The notes under the pieces are model-generated. The model was not told where the DNA came from. It did no database searches and saw nothing but the letters and a program-made list of their open reading frames with translations. A stretch of 28,604 nt of DNA from an uncultured Clostridium sp. (GTDB lineage: Bacteria > Bacillota > Clostridia > Lachnospirales > Lachnospiraceae), in the NCBI GenBank assembly GCA_937885015.1, contig CALAAS010000025.1, positions 1 to 28,604 of the forward strand, read 5' to 3'. Shown here one piece after another: positions 7,244-14,708 of the stretch. The position numbers and the translations under genes are program-made. The stretch's first letter is position 1. Every line of letters begins with the position of its first letter.

Positions 7244-8509
7244 TTACAGTCCCAGCTCACAGGGCCCGCTGATCTTTCCGGTTACCGCGCTGGCAGCCGC
7301 AATCACAGGACTTGCCAGATAAATCTCCGAATCCACATGGCCCATACGTCCCACAAAGTTCCGGTTTGTGGTGGAAATACACCTCTCTCCAGCCGCCAAA
7401 ATCCCCATGTAACCGCCCAGGCAGGGCCCGCAGGTAGGAGTACTTACCACGGCTCCCGCCTCGATGAAAATCTCCAGAAGGCCTTCCCGCATAGCCTGCA
7501 GATAAATTGCCTGTGTGGCAGGGATCACGATACAGCGAACGTGTTTTGCCACCTTTCTGCCCTTCAGCACACTGGCAGCCGCTCTCATATCCTCAATCCG
7601 TCCATTGGTGCAGGATCCGATGACAGCCTGATCAATCGGAATCTCCCCTACCTCATCGATGGTTCTCGTATTTTCCGGCAGATGGGGGAATGATACGGTA
7701 GGTTTTAAAGCCGATAAATCAATGGTATACACCTCGTCGTACTCCGCATCCGGATCCGCCTCATAAACTGTGAATTCCCGCTTTGAGTGATCTTTCATAT
7801 ACTGAACAGCCAGTTCATCCACCGGGAAAATCCCGTTCTTACCGCCGGCCTCAATGGCCATATTGCAAATGGTAAAACGATCATCCATGGAAAGATACTG
7901 GATTCCATCCCCTGTAAACTCCATGGAACGGTACAGAGCGCCGTCCACGCCAATCATACCGATAATATGTAAAATCACATCCTTACCGCTGACCCATTTT
8001 GCCGGTTTTCCCGTCAGAACAAACTGAATCGCAGAGGGAACCTTAAACCAGGCTTTTCCCGTAACCATACCGGCCGCCATGTCTGTACTTCCCACGCCGG
8101 TGGAAAAAGCCCCCAGGGCGCCGTAGGTACAGGTATGGGAATCCGCCCCGATCACAGCATCTCCCGCCACGACCAGGCCTTTTTCCGGCAAAAGCGCATG
8201 CTCAATTCCCATCTCGCCCACATCAAAATAGTTGCTTATTTCATGCCGGCAGGCAAACTCCCGGCAGCATTTGCAGTTTTCTGCGGATTTAATATCTTTA
8301 TTGGGGATAAAATGATCCATAACCAGCGCAATTTTGTCCTTATGGAATACGGACTGGTTGTCCATCTTTTTCATCTCATTGATGGCAACCGGCGTCGTAA
8401 TGTCATTGCCCAGAACCAGATCCAGCTCTGCCTCAATTAACTGTCCCGCCTTTACCTCCGGAAGGCCGGCATGCGCCGCCAGAATCTTCTGCGTCATTGT
8501 CATTCCCAT
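7244..8509 (-). CDS. leuC: 3-isopropylmalate dehydratase, large subunit
   Basis: 421-aa aconitase-superfamily large subunit. Seen: the three [4Fe-4S] cysteines at Cys300 (GSCTNGR), Cys360 and Cys363 (PTCGPCLGG), the DSHTCTYGALGAFSTGVGST active-site segment, and the FCRHE-like region rich in cysteines near residues 79-87 (CKCCREFAC). The length fits the shorter heterodimeric LeuC class that pairs with a short LeuD. AGGAGGG lies nine bases before ATG 8509. It is the first gene of leuC-leuD-ybaK, divergent from a LysR gene 116 bases away. Confidence 0.97.
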   Translation of the reverse strand: MGMTMTQKILAAHAGLPEVKAGQLIEAELDLVLGNDITTPVAINEMKKMDNQSVFHKDKIALVMDHFIPNKDIKSAENCKCCREFACRHEISNYFDVGEMGIEHALLPEKGLVVAGDAVIGADSHTCTYGALGAFSTGVGSTDMAAGMVTGKAWFKVPSAIQFVLTGKPAKWVSGKDVILHIIGMIGVDGALYRSMEFTGDGIQYLSMDDRFTICNMAIEAGGKNGIFPVDELAVQYMKDHSKREFTVYEADPDAEYDEVYTIDLSALKPTVSFPHLPENTRTIDEVGEIPIDQAVIGSCTNGRIEDMRAAASVLKGRKVAKHVRCIVIPATQAIYLQAMREGLLEIFIEAGAVVSTPTCGPCLGGYMGILAAGERCISTTNRNFVGRMGHVDSEIYLASPVIAAASAVTGKISGPCELGL

Positions 8510-8538
8510 GATTATTTTCCCTCCTGATCCTTTTCGTA

Positions 8539-8568
8539 TTTACATTATAGCATCTGCCCTGTTATAAT
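8539..8568 (+). promoter_or_regulatory. Putative promoter of the LysR gene, overlapping the leuC promoter
   Basis: Plus-strand TTTACA (8539-8544), an 18-base spacer and TATAAT (8563-8568). It overlaps the leuC promoter almost completely on the opposite strand, so the two would compete for RNA polymerase. A second TATAAT at 8576-8581 is an alternative -10. Confidence 0.5.
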
Positions 8569-8572
8569 ACAA
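8544..8572 (-). promoter_or_regulatory. Promoter of leuCD
   Basis: Minus-strand TTGTAT (8567-8572), a 17-base spacer and TATAAT (8544-8549) with TGC before it (extended -10). The leader is short, about 30 bases. Confidence 0.7.
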
Positions 8573-8625
8573 ATATATAATACTAATATATGCTATGAAT
8601 TACAGTTATCATATGAGGTCATATT

Positions 8626-9522
8626 ATGGAACAGAATTTATCTCAATACCGAATTTTTTATGCCGTCGCCAAGGCAGGCAACATCTCCCGGGCGGCCAGA
8701 GAGCTCTTTATCAGCCAGCCTGCCATCAGCAAATCCATCAGCAAGCTGGAGGAAAGCCTGGGTGTGCCCCTGTTTACCAGGAACTCCAGAGGCGTAACCC
8801 TGACCGTGGAAGGACAGGTTCTCTTCCAGCATGTGAGCAATGCTTTCGACACTCTGAACCGGGGGGAAAATGAATTAAAACGCATCCGCAATTTTAACAT
8901 CGGACAGCTGAAGCTGGGCGTCAGCAATACGCTCTGCAAGTATATCCTTCTTCCCTATCTGAAGGAATTCATCGCCCAGTATCCCCATATCCAGATTCTC
9001 ATCGACAGTCAGGACACGGCCCGCACCATTTCCATGCTGGAGCAGCAGAAACTGGACGTCGGACTCATCGCGGAGCCGAAAAGCCGCCGCAGCCTGTCTT
9101 TTCTTCCGGTCATGCAGATTACGGATTCCTTTGTCTGCACCCGATCCTACCTGGAAAATTTAAAAATCCGGGAAGGCGAAATGGCCGACCTCTTTGAGGC
9201 CGGCACGACCCTGCTGCTGGATCGCAACAACATGACCCGTATCCATGTGGACGCCTATTTTGCCGAGCACGGCATTGAGCCGAAACAGGTGCTGGAAGCC
9301 ACCACCATGGATCTTCTCATTGAATTTGCAAAGACCGGGCTGGGTATCGGCTGTGTCATCCGGGAATTCGTCCGGGACGAGCTGGAGGACGGTTCTCTCA
9401 TCGAAATTCCGCTGGAGGCCCCCATCAAACCCCGTCTCATCGGCTTTGCCTACAACCCGGCGGCCATTACCAAATCCATGAACCACTTTATTCAGTTTTA
9501 TTCCTCCCGGAAAATGGCGTGA
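8626..9522 (+). CDS. LysR-family transcriptional regulator, probable leuCD regulator
   Basis: 298-aa LysR-type regulator. Seen: an N-terminal winged helix-turn-helix at about residues 6-65 (FYAVAKAGNISRAARELFISQPAISKSISKLEESLG, a standard LysR HTH) and a C-terminal periplasmic-binding-protein-like effector domain from about residue 90. Divergent arrangement with leuC across 116 bases is the classic LysR layout, so control of leuCD is a reasonable inference; the effector might be a leucine-pathway intermediate but nothing in the sequence shows it. GAGG stands before the ATG. The 3' end overlaps the convergent acyltransferase gene by 25 bases. Confidence 0.92.
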   Translation: MEQNLSQYRIFYAVAKAGNISRAARELFISQPAISKSISKLEESLGVPLFTRNSRGVTLTVEGQVLFQHVSNAFDTLNRGENELKRIRNFNIGQLKLGVSNTLCKYILLPYLKEFIAQYPHIQILIDSQDTARTISMLEQQKLDVGLIAEPKSRRSLSFLPVMQITDSFVCTRSYLENLKIREGEMADLFEAGTTLLLDRNNMTRIHVDAYFAEHGIEPKQVLEATTMDLLIEFAKTGLGIGCVIREFVRDELEDGSLIEIPLEAPIKPRLIGFAYNPAAITKSMNHFIQFYSSRKMA

Positions 9523-10694
9523 CGTTTCATCCAGTGCTCCAAAAAAGCCACGGCTTTCCTCTCCACCAGCCACTCAAACAGCCAGGCGCCGGTCCCGGTG
9601 ACCGCCAGAGTCAGCAAAAGGTTTAACCCGACTGCCATCGACTCCCCTCTGGCGGCAAACCGGCAGTAAAACCAGCAGGAAAAGGAACAGATGATCAGCC
9701 AGTGAAGCAGGTAGACTCCCATGCTGTGCTCTCCCAGCCACAGAATGGGACGGTTCAGCCAGCAGGGAAGACGATTCCAGCCGTGCTCCCAGAAAAGACG
9801 CATTCCGACGATAAACAGCACTGACGCAAAAATCCCGTAAAAAGACGCATTTCCAAAGGCATTTTCCACTCCGCGCCCGGCTGCCGCCGCTGCCAGGGAA
9901 AAGGATTTCCTCGCCAGTACGATCCCAGCCGTGAGAACCAGGATTCCCAAAAGAAAGCCGCGCCGGTTCCTTCTGGAGGCCGTTTCTTTGTCTGAAACAG
10001 ATTCCTGTTTTCCGTCACAGGCACATCCCGGAATCCATGTCCGGATTTTCTTCCACAAAAGAGGAAGGTAGCTTCCAAGAACAAAACACAGATAATGGCT
10101 GTCCAGATCAATCATCAGGGCCGTAAGAAATGCAAACAGAAGCAACTTTCCCCGAAGGGTGCACTCCCGTATACAAAGGGCCAGGATCAGAGAAAAAATG
10201 CTGCCGAAAAAGGTATAACGCAGCATCCAGAAAGGCCCGTAATACACGGCGTCTCCCAGGAAAATCGTCTCAAACAGCGCTTTTTTTATCAGGGTTCCCC
10301 AGCCTGGAAGTTCCCCATAATAAGATCCCAGCCATTCATTCCCCATAAGCTCTGCCGCCTGCTGGCAGAAAAAAAGATTTCCCCGAAACAGCAAAAGCGC
10401 CATGGCAGACGTTATCAGAACCGGAATCATCAGCCTCACATATCTGCGCACGATCTCCCGGCTCCAGGAGGAAAACCTGTTTTCGTAAACCTTTTCCGAC
10501 ATCAGCATTCCACTGAGCATAAAAAACAGGCTGAGCGCCACAGTGCCATAGGTAAGTACCGGAAATGGGCCCACACTCATCACCACGTCAACCCAGTGAT
10601 TCCCAAAGCTTCCAAATGCGCCCAGCCAGTGGGTAATCAGCACAGCCAAGCAGGCCAGTCCCTTTAGAAAAGAGACATCCTCATATCGTTTCAT
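9498..10694 (-). CDS. Acyltransferase-3 family membrane protein
   Basis: 398-aa multi-pass protein of the acyltransferase 3 (OafA/NodX-like) family. Seen: the opening MKRYEDVSFLKGLACLAVLITHWLG with the family histidine, then SLFFMLSGMLMS (the SGFL-like motif), basic cytoplasmic loops (RREIVRRYVR-like), and about ten hydrophobic segments ending in WLGEHSMGVYLLHWLII. Known: members transfer acetyl or other acyl groups to surface glycans or small molecules; the substrate here is unknown. The start at 10694 is chosen because GGGAG lies six bases upstream; a longer TTG-started frame from 10730 would begin inside the ilvC terminator. It is tail to tail with the LysR gene. Confidence 0.9.
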   Translation of the reverse strand: MKRYEDVSFLKGLACLAVLITHWLGAFGSFGNHWVDVVMSVGPFPVLTYGTVALSLFFMLSGMLMSEKVYENRFSSWSREIVRRYVRLMIPVLITSAMALLLFRGNLFFCQQAAELMGNEWLGSYYGELPGWGTLIKKALFETIFLGDAVYYGPFWMLRYTFFGSIFSLILALCIRECTLRGKLLLFAFLTALMIDLDSHYLCFVLGSYLPLLWKKIRTWIPGCACDGKQESVSDKETASRRNRRGFLLGILVLTAGIVLARKSFSLAAAAAGRGVENAFGNASFYGIFASVLFIVGMRLFWEHGWNRLPCWLNRPILWLGEHSMGVYLLHWLIICSFSCWFYCRFAARGESMAVGLNLLLTLAVTGTGAWLFEWLVERKAVAFLEHWMKRHAIFREE

Positions 10695-10710
10695 GGTATT
10701 CTCCCAAACA

Positions 10711-10778
10711 CAAAATAAAGGGTGCTGCAAAACTCGTTTTGACAGCCTGGCTTCAAAAACCCTCGTTTTGCAACACCC
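10711..10778 (-). terminator. Intrinsic terminator of ilvC
   Basis: Minus-strand GGGTGTTGCAAAAC pairs with GTTTTGCAGCACCC (14 bp with one G-U) across a loop of about 31 bases, followed by TTTATTTTG. It separates ilvC from the acyltransferase gene. Confidence 0.8.
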
Positions 10779-10793
10779 TCAGGAATTTATTTA

Positions 10794-11816
10794 TTAGTTA
10801 TTGATCAGCTTGTCGTTTTCATTGTTCCAGCTGTAGAGCTTGCGGATCTCCTCGCCGACTTTCTCAGAGGGATGCTCCGCTGCCAGCTTTCTCATGGCCT
10901 TGAAGTGTACCTGACGGCCAGCTGGGGACATATCAAGCAGGAACTCTTTTGCAAAAGTACCATCCTGAATGTCGGACAGAATCTTCTTCATAGCCTTCTT
11001 CGTATCTTCCGTGATCAGCTTCGGTCCGGTCACGTAATCGCCGTACTCAGCCGTGTTGGAGATGGAGTAACGCATTCCGGCAAATCCGGACTGATAAATC
11101 AGGTCAACGATCAGCTTCATCTCATGAATGCACTCGAAGTACGCATTTCTCGGATCGTAGCCAGCTTCCACCAGCGTCTCAAAGCCTGCCTGCATCAGAG
11201 CGCATACGCCGCCGCAGAGAACTGCCTGCTCGCCGAAAAGATCCGTCTCCGTCTCTGTGCGGAAAGTAGTCTCCAGAAGACCTGCTCTCGCTCCGCCGAT
11301 GGCAAGACCGTATGCCAGAGCCTTGTCCAGAGCCTTTCCTGTATAGTCCTGCTCCACTGCCACCAGGCAGGGAGTTCCCTTGCCCGCCTGATACTCGCTT
11401 CTTACGGTATGGCCCGGCGCCTTGGGAGCGATCATGGTAACGTCCACGTTCTTCGGCGGTTTGATGCAGCCAAAATGGATATTGAAACCATGGGCGAACA
11501 TCAGCATATTGCCCTCTTCCAGGTTTGGCTCAATGTCGTTCTTGTACATATCTGCCTGAAGTTCGTCATTGATCAGGATCATGATGATATCCGCCTGTTT
11601 TGCAGCCTCTGCCGCTGTATAAACCTGAAAACCCTGTGCCTCTGCCTTTGCCCAGGATTTACTTCCATTGTAAAGACCGATGATAACGTCACAGCCGGAC
11701 TCCTTTAAGTTCAGCGCATGTGCATGACCCTGGCTGCCATAGCCGATAATGGCAATCTTCTTTCCTTCCAGTAAGGATAAATTGCAATCTTCCTGATAAT
11801 AAATCTTTGCTGCCAT
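10794..11816 (-). CDS. ilvC: Ketol-acid reductoisomerase
   Basis: 340-aa class I (short) KARI, converting acetolactate or acetohydroxybutyrate to the dihydroxy acids of valine and isoleucine synthesis with Mg2+ and a nicotinamide cofactor. Seen: the Rossmann motif IIGYGSQGHAHALNL (residues 23-37), the MIAPKAPGHTVRSEY segment, and the C-terminal metal-binding helices with DLFGEQAVLCGG and YSISNTAEYGD. Oddity: in the cofactor loop after the second strand, where NADPH-type enzymes usually have GLR, this protein reads GLYNGSKSW (Tyr49). The ATG has AAGGAGG upstream. It follows ilvH by 145 bases and is ended by a strong terminator. Confidence 0.97.
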   Translation of the reverse strand: MAAKIYYQEDCNLSLLEGKKIAIIGYGSQGHAHALNLKESGCDVIIGLYNGSKSWAKAEAQGFQVYTAAEAAKQADIIMILINDELQADMYKNDIEPNLEEGNMLMFAHGFNIHFGCIKPPKNVDVTMIAPKAPGHTVRSEYQAGKGTPCLVAVEQDYTGKALDKALAYGLAIGGARAGLLETTFRTETETDLFGEQAVLCGGVCALMQAGFETLVEAGYDPRNAYFECIHEMKLIVDLIYQSGFAGMRYSISNTAEYGDYVTGPKLITEDTKKAMKKILSDIQDGTFAKEFLLDMSPAGRQVHFKAMRKLAAEHPSEKVGEEIRKLYSWNNENDKLINN

Positions 11817-11961
11817 TTCTTAATTCCTCCTTCGGATACTGTAAAATATAAATTTATTATAAAGAATCGACCGGCACCTCTCTGTGTGTCTTTGGCCATA
11901 CTTTGTAATCAAAATCTTCATGAGACACCGTGCATCTCTGTCCCCGGAAATCCTCCCGGAA

Positions 11962-12462
11962 TCAGGGGAGATAGCGGACATCATCCGCCCCTCTGGAAAG
12001 TCCTGTCAGGCCGGTTCTCGCCAGTTCCAGGATCTCATAATCTTCCAGCAAATTGATCATGGCATCCAGCTTGGACTGGTCGCCGGTCAGCATCACCGTC
12101 ACGGATTCCTTGCCCACATCCACGATGGACGCACGGAAAATCTCCGCGATGGCATTGATCGCCATCCGCTGGCTGGCATTGGCCCGTACCTTGACCAGCA
12201 TCAGCTCCCGGTATACGGAATGGCCCTCCCGCAGCTCCTTGATGTCGTGAACGTCCTCCAGCTTTCCAAGCTGCTTCTGAATCTGCTCCAGAACCTGCTG
12301 ATCCCCCAGAGAAACCACCGTCATGCGGGAATATCTGGGATCCGCTGTCACACCTACTGTAAGGCTTTCAATATTATAGCCGCGTCGGCTAAATAATCCG
12401 GCTACACGGCTTAAAACGCCGGCTGTATTGTCAACCAGCAGTGATAAAACAATTCTGCTCAT
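11962..12462 (-). CDS. ilvH: Acetolactate synthase, small (regulatory) subunit
   Basis: 166-aa regulatory subunit of acetohydroxyacid synthase (IlvH/IlvN). Seen: the N-terminal ACT domain (VLSLLVDNTAGVLSRVAGLFSRRGYNIESL) with the GYNIESLTVG valine-binding region, and the C-terminal domain with LMLVKVRA and IVDVGKESVTVMLTGD. Known: it binds the catalytic subunit, raises its activity and confers valine feedback inhibition. No large subunit (ilvB) is present in this window, so the catalytic partner must be elsewhere. AAGGTGG lies before the ATG and a consensus promoter at 12522-12550. ilvC follows. Confidence 0.95.
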   Translation of the reverse strand: MSRIVLSLLVDNTAGVLSRVAGLFSRRGYNIESLTVGVTADPRYSRMTVVSLGDQQVLEQIQKQLGKLEDVHDIKELREGHSVYRELMLVKVRANASQRMAINAIAEIFRASIVDVGKESVTVMLTGDQSKLDAMINLLEDYEILELARTGLTGLSRGADDVRYLP

Positions 12463-12521
12463 ACATGTTCCACCTTGCTATGTATCGTTTTTACATGTCT
12501 TCTTTTATGTAATTACCTGTA

Positions 12522-12550
12522 ATAATATCAATCAAATTCCTCTTTGTCAA
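12522..12550 (-). promoter_or_regulatory. Sigma-A promoter of ilvH-ilvC
   Basis: Minus-strand TTGACA (12545-12550), a 17-base spacer and TATTAT (12522-12527). It lies in the 92 bases after nudC, immediately downstream of its stop, and gives a leader of about 53 bases, too short for a T-box or a peptide attenuator with full hairpins. Confidence 0.75.
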
Positions 12551-12554
12551 CTAA

Positions 12555-13487
12555 TTAAAAGGAATGTCTTGTATTCCCTGCAGATATGGCAGATTTCTTT
12601 TCCCGGAGGATTTTTTCCCACTCCGGACCGTATTTAAAGTACATTTTCAGCTCTGTGCCCACGCTGATAAACCGTTCTTCATCCGGAACCTCTTCTCTCG
12701 TATACCATCCTGCCTCTGAGAGTTCATCCTCTTCCAGGAGAATCTTATCATCCCCATCCAGATCGGCAAAAAATCCGATCATTTCCGTATCGGTAAAGGC
12801 CCAGGGCTGACTCTTGAAATACCGGATATTTTTAACCTTCAGGCCTACCTCCTCCATCACTTCCCGGCTGACTGTCTCCTCAAAGGTCTCCCCGATCTCC
12901 ACGAACCCGGCAATCAGCGCATATCCCCGGTAGGAACTGTGGTTCGTCCGATAACGGGACATTAAAATCCGATCTCCATCCGTCACAGCCACAATAATGG
13001 CCGGGGAAATCTTCGGATATTCCGTCTGTCCACAAACCGGGCACACTAACGCCCGCTCGGTCTGGCTATTCACCGTTTTGGCGCCGCAATGCCCACAATA
13101 CCGCCGACTGCTTCGCCACCTGTAAATCTGCGTGGCCGTGATCGCCGCAAAAGCCTGATGGCGCGGCTCCATGAAACGCATATGCTGGGTTTTCTCCCAC
13201 TCGAAAGGAATCTCAAAATCCTCTGAAAAATCCGGATCCTCATCCATTTCCAGCAGAAAATACGGTTTTTCATCAATGGAAAACAGATACTCCGCCCGTC
13301 CGACAGCATCTGCTGCCAGGACGGAAATCTCAGAAAATACCGGAATCTCCCGGCCCTCTGCCCGTTTCTCCGTCTCCTTTGGCAAAAGGATCTGATTTTT
13401 CCTTATGCAGAATACGTAATCCTCTGCCTTCGGTTTTATTTTTTTAAACGCATTGTCATACCGATGCGGTGCAATATCCTGTATCAT
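12555..13487 (-). CDS. nudC: NAD(+) diphosphatase (NudC-type Nudix hydrolase)
   Basis: 310-aa NudC. Seen: an N-terminal substrate-side domain, a four-cysteine zinc ribbon (Cys131, Cys134, Cys149, Cys152), the Nudix box from Gly194 (GFVEIGETFEETVSREVMEE, then VGL), and the NudC-specific SQPWAF motif at about 226-231 just after it. Known: the family cleaves NAD(H) to NMN(H) + AMP and removes NAD caps from RNA. AGGGAGG precedes the ATG at 13487. It stands alone between the ilvH promoter and a terminator-bearing intergenic region. Confidence 0.95.
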   Translation of the reverse strand: MIQDIAPHRYDNAFKKIKPKAEDYVFCIRKNQILLPKETEKRAEGREIPVFSEISVLAADAVGRAEYLFSIDEKPYFLLEMDEDPDFSEDFEIPFEWEKTQHMRFMEPRHQAFAAITATQIYRWRSSRRYCGHCGAKTVNSQTERALVCPVCGQTEYPKISPAIIVAVTDGDRILMSRYRTNHSSYRGYALIAGFVEIGETFEETVSREVMEEVGLKVKNIRYFKSQPWAFTDTEMIGFFADLDGDDKILLEEDELSEAGWYTREEVPDEERFISVGTELKMYFKYGPEWEKILREKKSAISAGNTRHSF

Positions 13488-13575
13488 TTTGCTTCCTCCC
13501 TGATCGGATTATCTAAATGTAAACTTTTAAAAATCATACCATTTTACCTGGGCAGTTTCAAGTTTCTTTTACCCA

Positions 13576-13622
13576 GAAAAAACACTGCACAGCTAAGAAT
13601 TTTGAAATTCCGCTGTGCAGTG
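13576..13622 (-). terminator. Strong orphan terminator on the minus strand
   Basis: Minus-strand CACTGCACAGC pairs with GCTGTGCAGTG (11 bp), with an inner GAATTT/AAATTC stem, followed by TTTTTT. It points towards nudC, so it must end a transcript that starts between here and the LysR gene. Confidence 0.75.
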
Positions 13623-13632
13623 CAAACCCAAT

Positions 13633-13710
13633 CTATCTGTTAAGAGTTCTTCGCAGGTAAAGCTTAATCTCAGCCGCTTCTCCGGAGAGCCAGCTGAAAT
13701 CTGCTTTCAT
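13633..13710 (-). CDS. Possible 25-aa small protein
   Basis: Short ORF starting MKADFSWLSGEAAEI and ending LYLRRTLNR, followed ten bases later by the strong terminator at 13576-13622. The peptide looks like an amphipathic helix with a basic end. Against it: no clear Shine-Dalgarno before the ATG, and only a moderate promoter (TTGCTT, 17 bases, TAAAAT) upstream on that strand. It could instead be part of a non-coding RNA or chance. It is divergent from the LysR gene, where a LysR target is often found. Confidence 0.35.
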   Translation of the reverse strand: MKADFSWLSGEAAEIKLYLRRTLNR

Positions 13711-13726
13711 TTTACAAAAGCAGGGA

Positions 13727-13755
13727 TTGACAAGCAATCCGTTTTTCTTTAGTAT
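13727..13755 (+). promoter_or_regulatory. Promoter of the second LysR gene
   Basis: TTGACA (13727-13732), a 17-base spacer and TAGTAT (13750-13755). The -10 and the expected start point lie inside the palindrome at 13749-13781, which suggests repression by whatever binds there. Confidence 0.65.
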
Positions 13756-13781
13756 ATATGCAGAAACTGCATATATACTAA
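13749..13781. promoter_or_regulatory. Perfect 15-bp-arm palindrome, probable operator
   Basis: TTAGTATATATGCAG, then AAA, then its exact reverse complement. It ends 25 bases before the LysR start and covers the -10 and start point. Likely an autoregulatory operator; the long perfect symmetry is more than the usual LysR T-N11-A box. Confidence 0.75.
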
Positions 13782-13806
13782 TTTATACCGAATCCGAGGA
13801 ATTTCT

Positions 13807-14679
13807 ATGAACACCATTTACCTGCGTGAATTTATCTGCCTGGCTGAAGTCCAGAATTATCTGGAGGCCGCAGATATGCTTTATATATCTCAGTCTACCC
13901 TTTCCAGGCATATCCAGAGCCTGGAGGAGTCCCTGGGCGTCCCGCTTTTTATCAGGACTACACGAAGTGTGGCTTTAAGTGAATTCGGACAGATCTTTCT
14001 CCCCTATGCCAGGAAAATGACGGCTGTGGAGTCGGAAGGATTGAAAGCCATTCACCGGAAAAAGCACACGCCGGACACTCTGAACATCGGATCTGTCTCC
14101 GTTATGACCCAGTACAATATTTCCGGTGTCCTGGCAGAGTTCCAGAAAACTCATCCCCATCTGACTATGCACATTACGGAAAACACACTTCCACTGCTGA
14201 AAAAACAGCTGACCACCGGCGAGTGCGATTTCATCTTCATCCAGGAAGCCTATGCCGGGCAGGATGAGTTCGTTCACATCCCCTTTGCCGCAGACCGCCT
14301 TGTGGCCGTACTGCCCAAAGACCATCCTCTGGCCGGCGCTTCCTCCGTTACCATCGAAGACCTGAAACGGGACTCGTTTCTGCTTCTTCCGGAAACCACC
14401 CTGGTTTATAAACAGTTTATGAAGCTCTGTGCCCGCGCCAGAATTACTCCCCGCATCGCTGCGGTTGTGAAAAACGGCGATACTGCGGCGGGCATGGCAG
14501 CCAAGGGAATGGGGGTTACCGTATTGATGGAACAGACTGCCCATTATCTATGCCGGGAAGATACCGCCATCGTCCAGCTTGAACCCATTACCCACAGCTG
14601 CGTCAATATTTTATATCCCAAAAACAGATCCTTATCCAATGCCGCCTCCTGTTTCCTCCATTATATTAAAAACAGGTAG
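13807..14679 (+). CDS. LysR-family transcriptional regulator
   Basis: 290-aa LysR-type regulator. Seen: the N-terminal HTH (FICLAEVQNYLEAADMLYISQSTLSRHIQSLEESLG, written as in family members with hydrophobic HTH spacing), the linker helix to about residue 85, and an effector domain from about residue 90 (LNIGSVSVMTQYNISGVLAEF). The substrate domain keeps the usual two-lobe pattern but no ligand can be named. No enzyme gene is divergent from it; the only candidate on the other strand is the 25-codon ORF. It converges with the frameshifted lipoprotein gene. No strong Shine-Dalgarno precedes the ATG (CGAGGA at 13795-13800 is acceptable). Confidence 0.9.
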   Translation: MNTIYLREFICLAEVQNYLEAADMLYISQSTLSRHIQSLEESLGVPLFIRTTRSVALSEFGQIFLPYARKMTAVESEGLKAIHRKKHTPDTLNIGSVSVMTQYNISGVLAEFQKTHPHLTMHITENTLPLLKKQLTTGECDFIFIQEAYAGQDEFVHIPFAADRLVAVLPKDHPLAGASSVTIEDLKRDSFLLLPETTLVYKQFMKLCARARITPRIAAVVKNGDTAAGMAAKGMGVTVLMEQTAHYLCREDTAIVQLEPITHSCVNILYPKNRSLSNAASCFLHYIKNR

Positions 14680-14708
14680 CCAAAAATCCGTCACACCTTT
14701 TATTTGCC

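Larger units (their letters stand above)
13488..13806. other. Intergenic region with terminator, small ORF and palindromic operator
   Basis: 319 bases between nudC and the second LysR gene. From left to right it holds a strong minus-strand terminator (13576-13622), a 25-codon minus-strand ORF (13633-13710), a plus-strand promoter (13727-13755) and a 33-base palindrome (13749-13781), each listed separately. No promoter for nudC is obvious. Confidence 0.6.

Noticed and set aside
10695..10730. Upstream TTG start for the acyltransferase gene
   Set aside because: It lies in the ilvC terminator stem and tail, while ATG 10694 has a good GGGAG site.
12463..12480. T-box-like AAGGTGGAAC before ilvH
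   Set aside because: It is placed exactly as a ribosome site, the leader from the consensus promoter is only about 53 bases, and there is no specifier stem or terminator.
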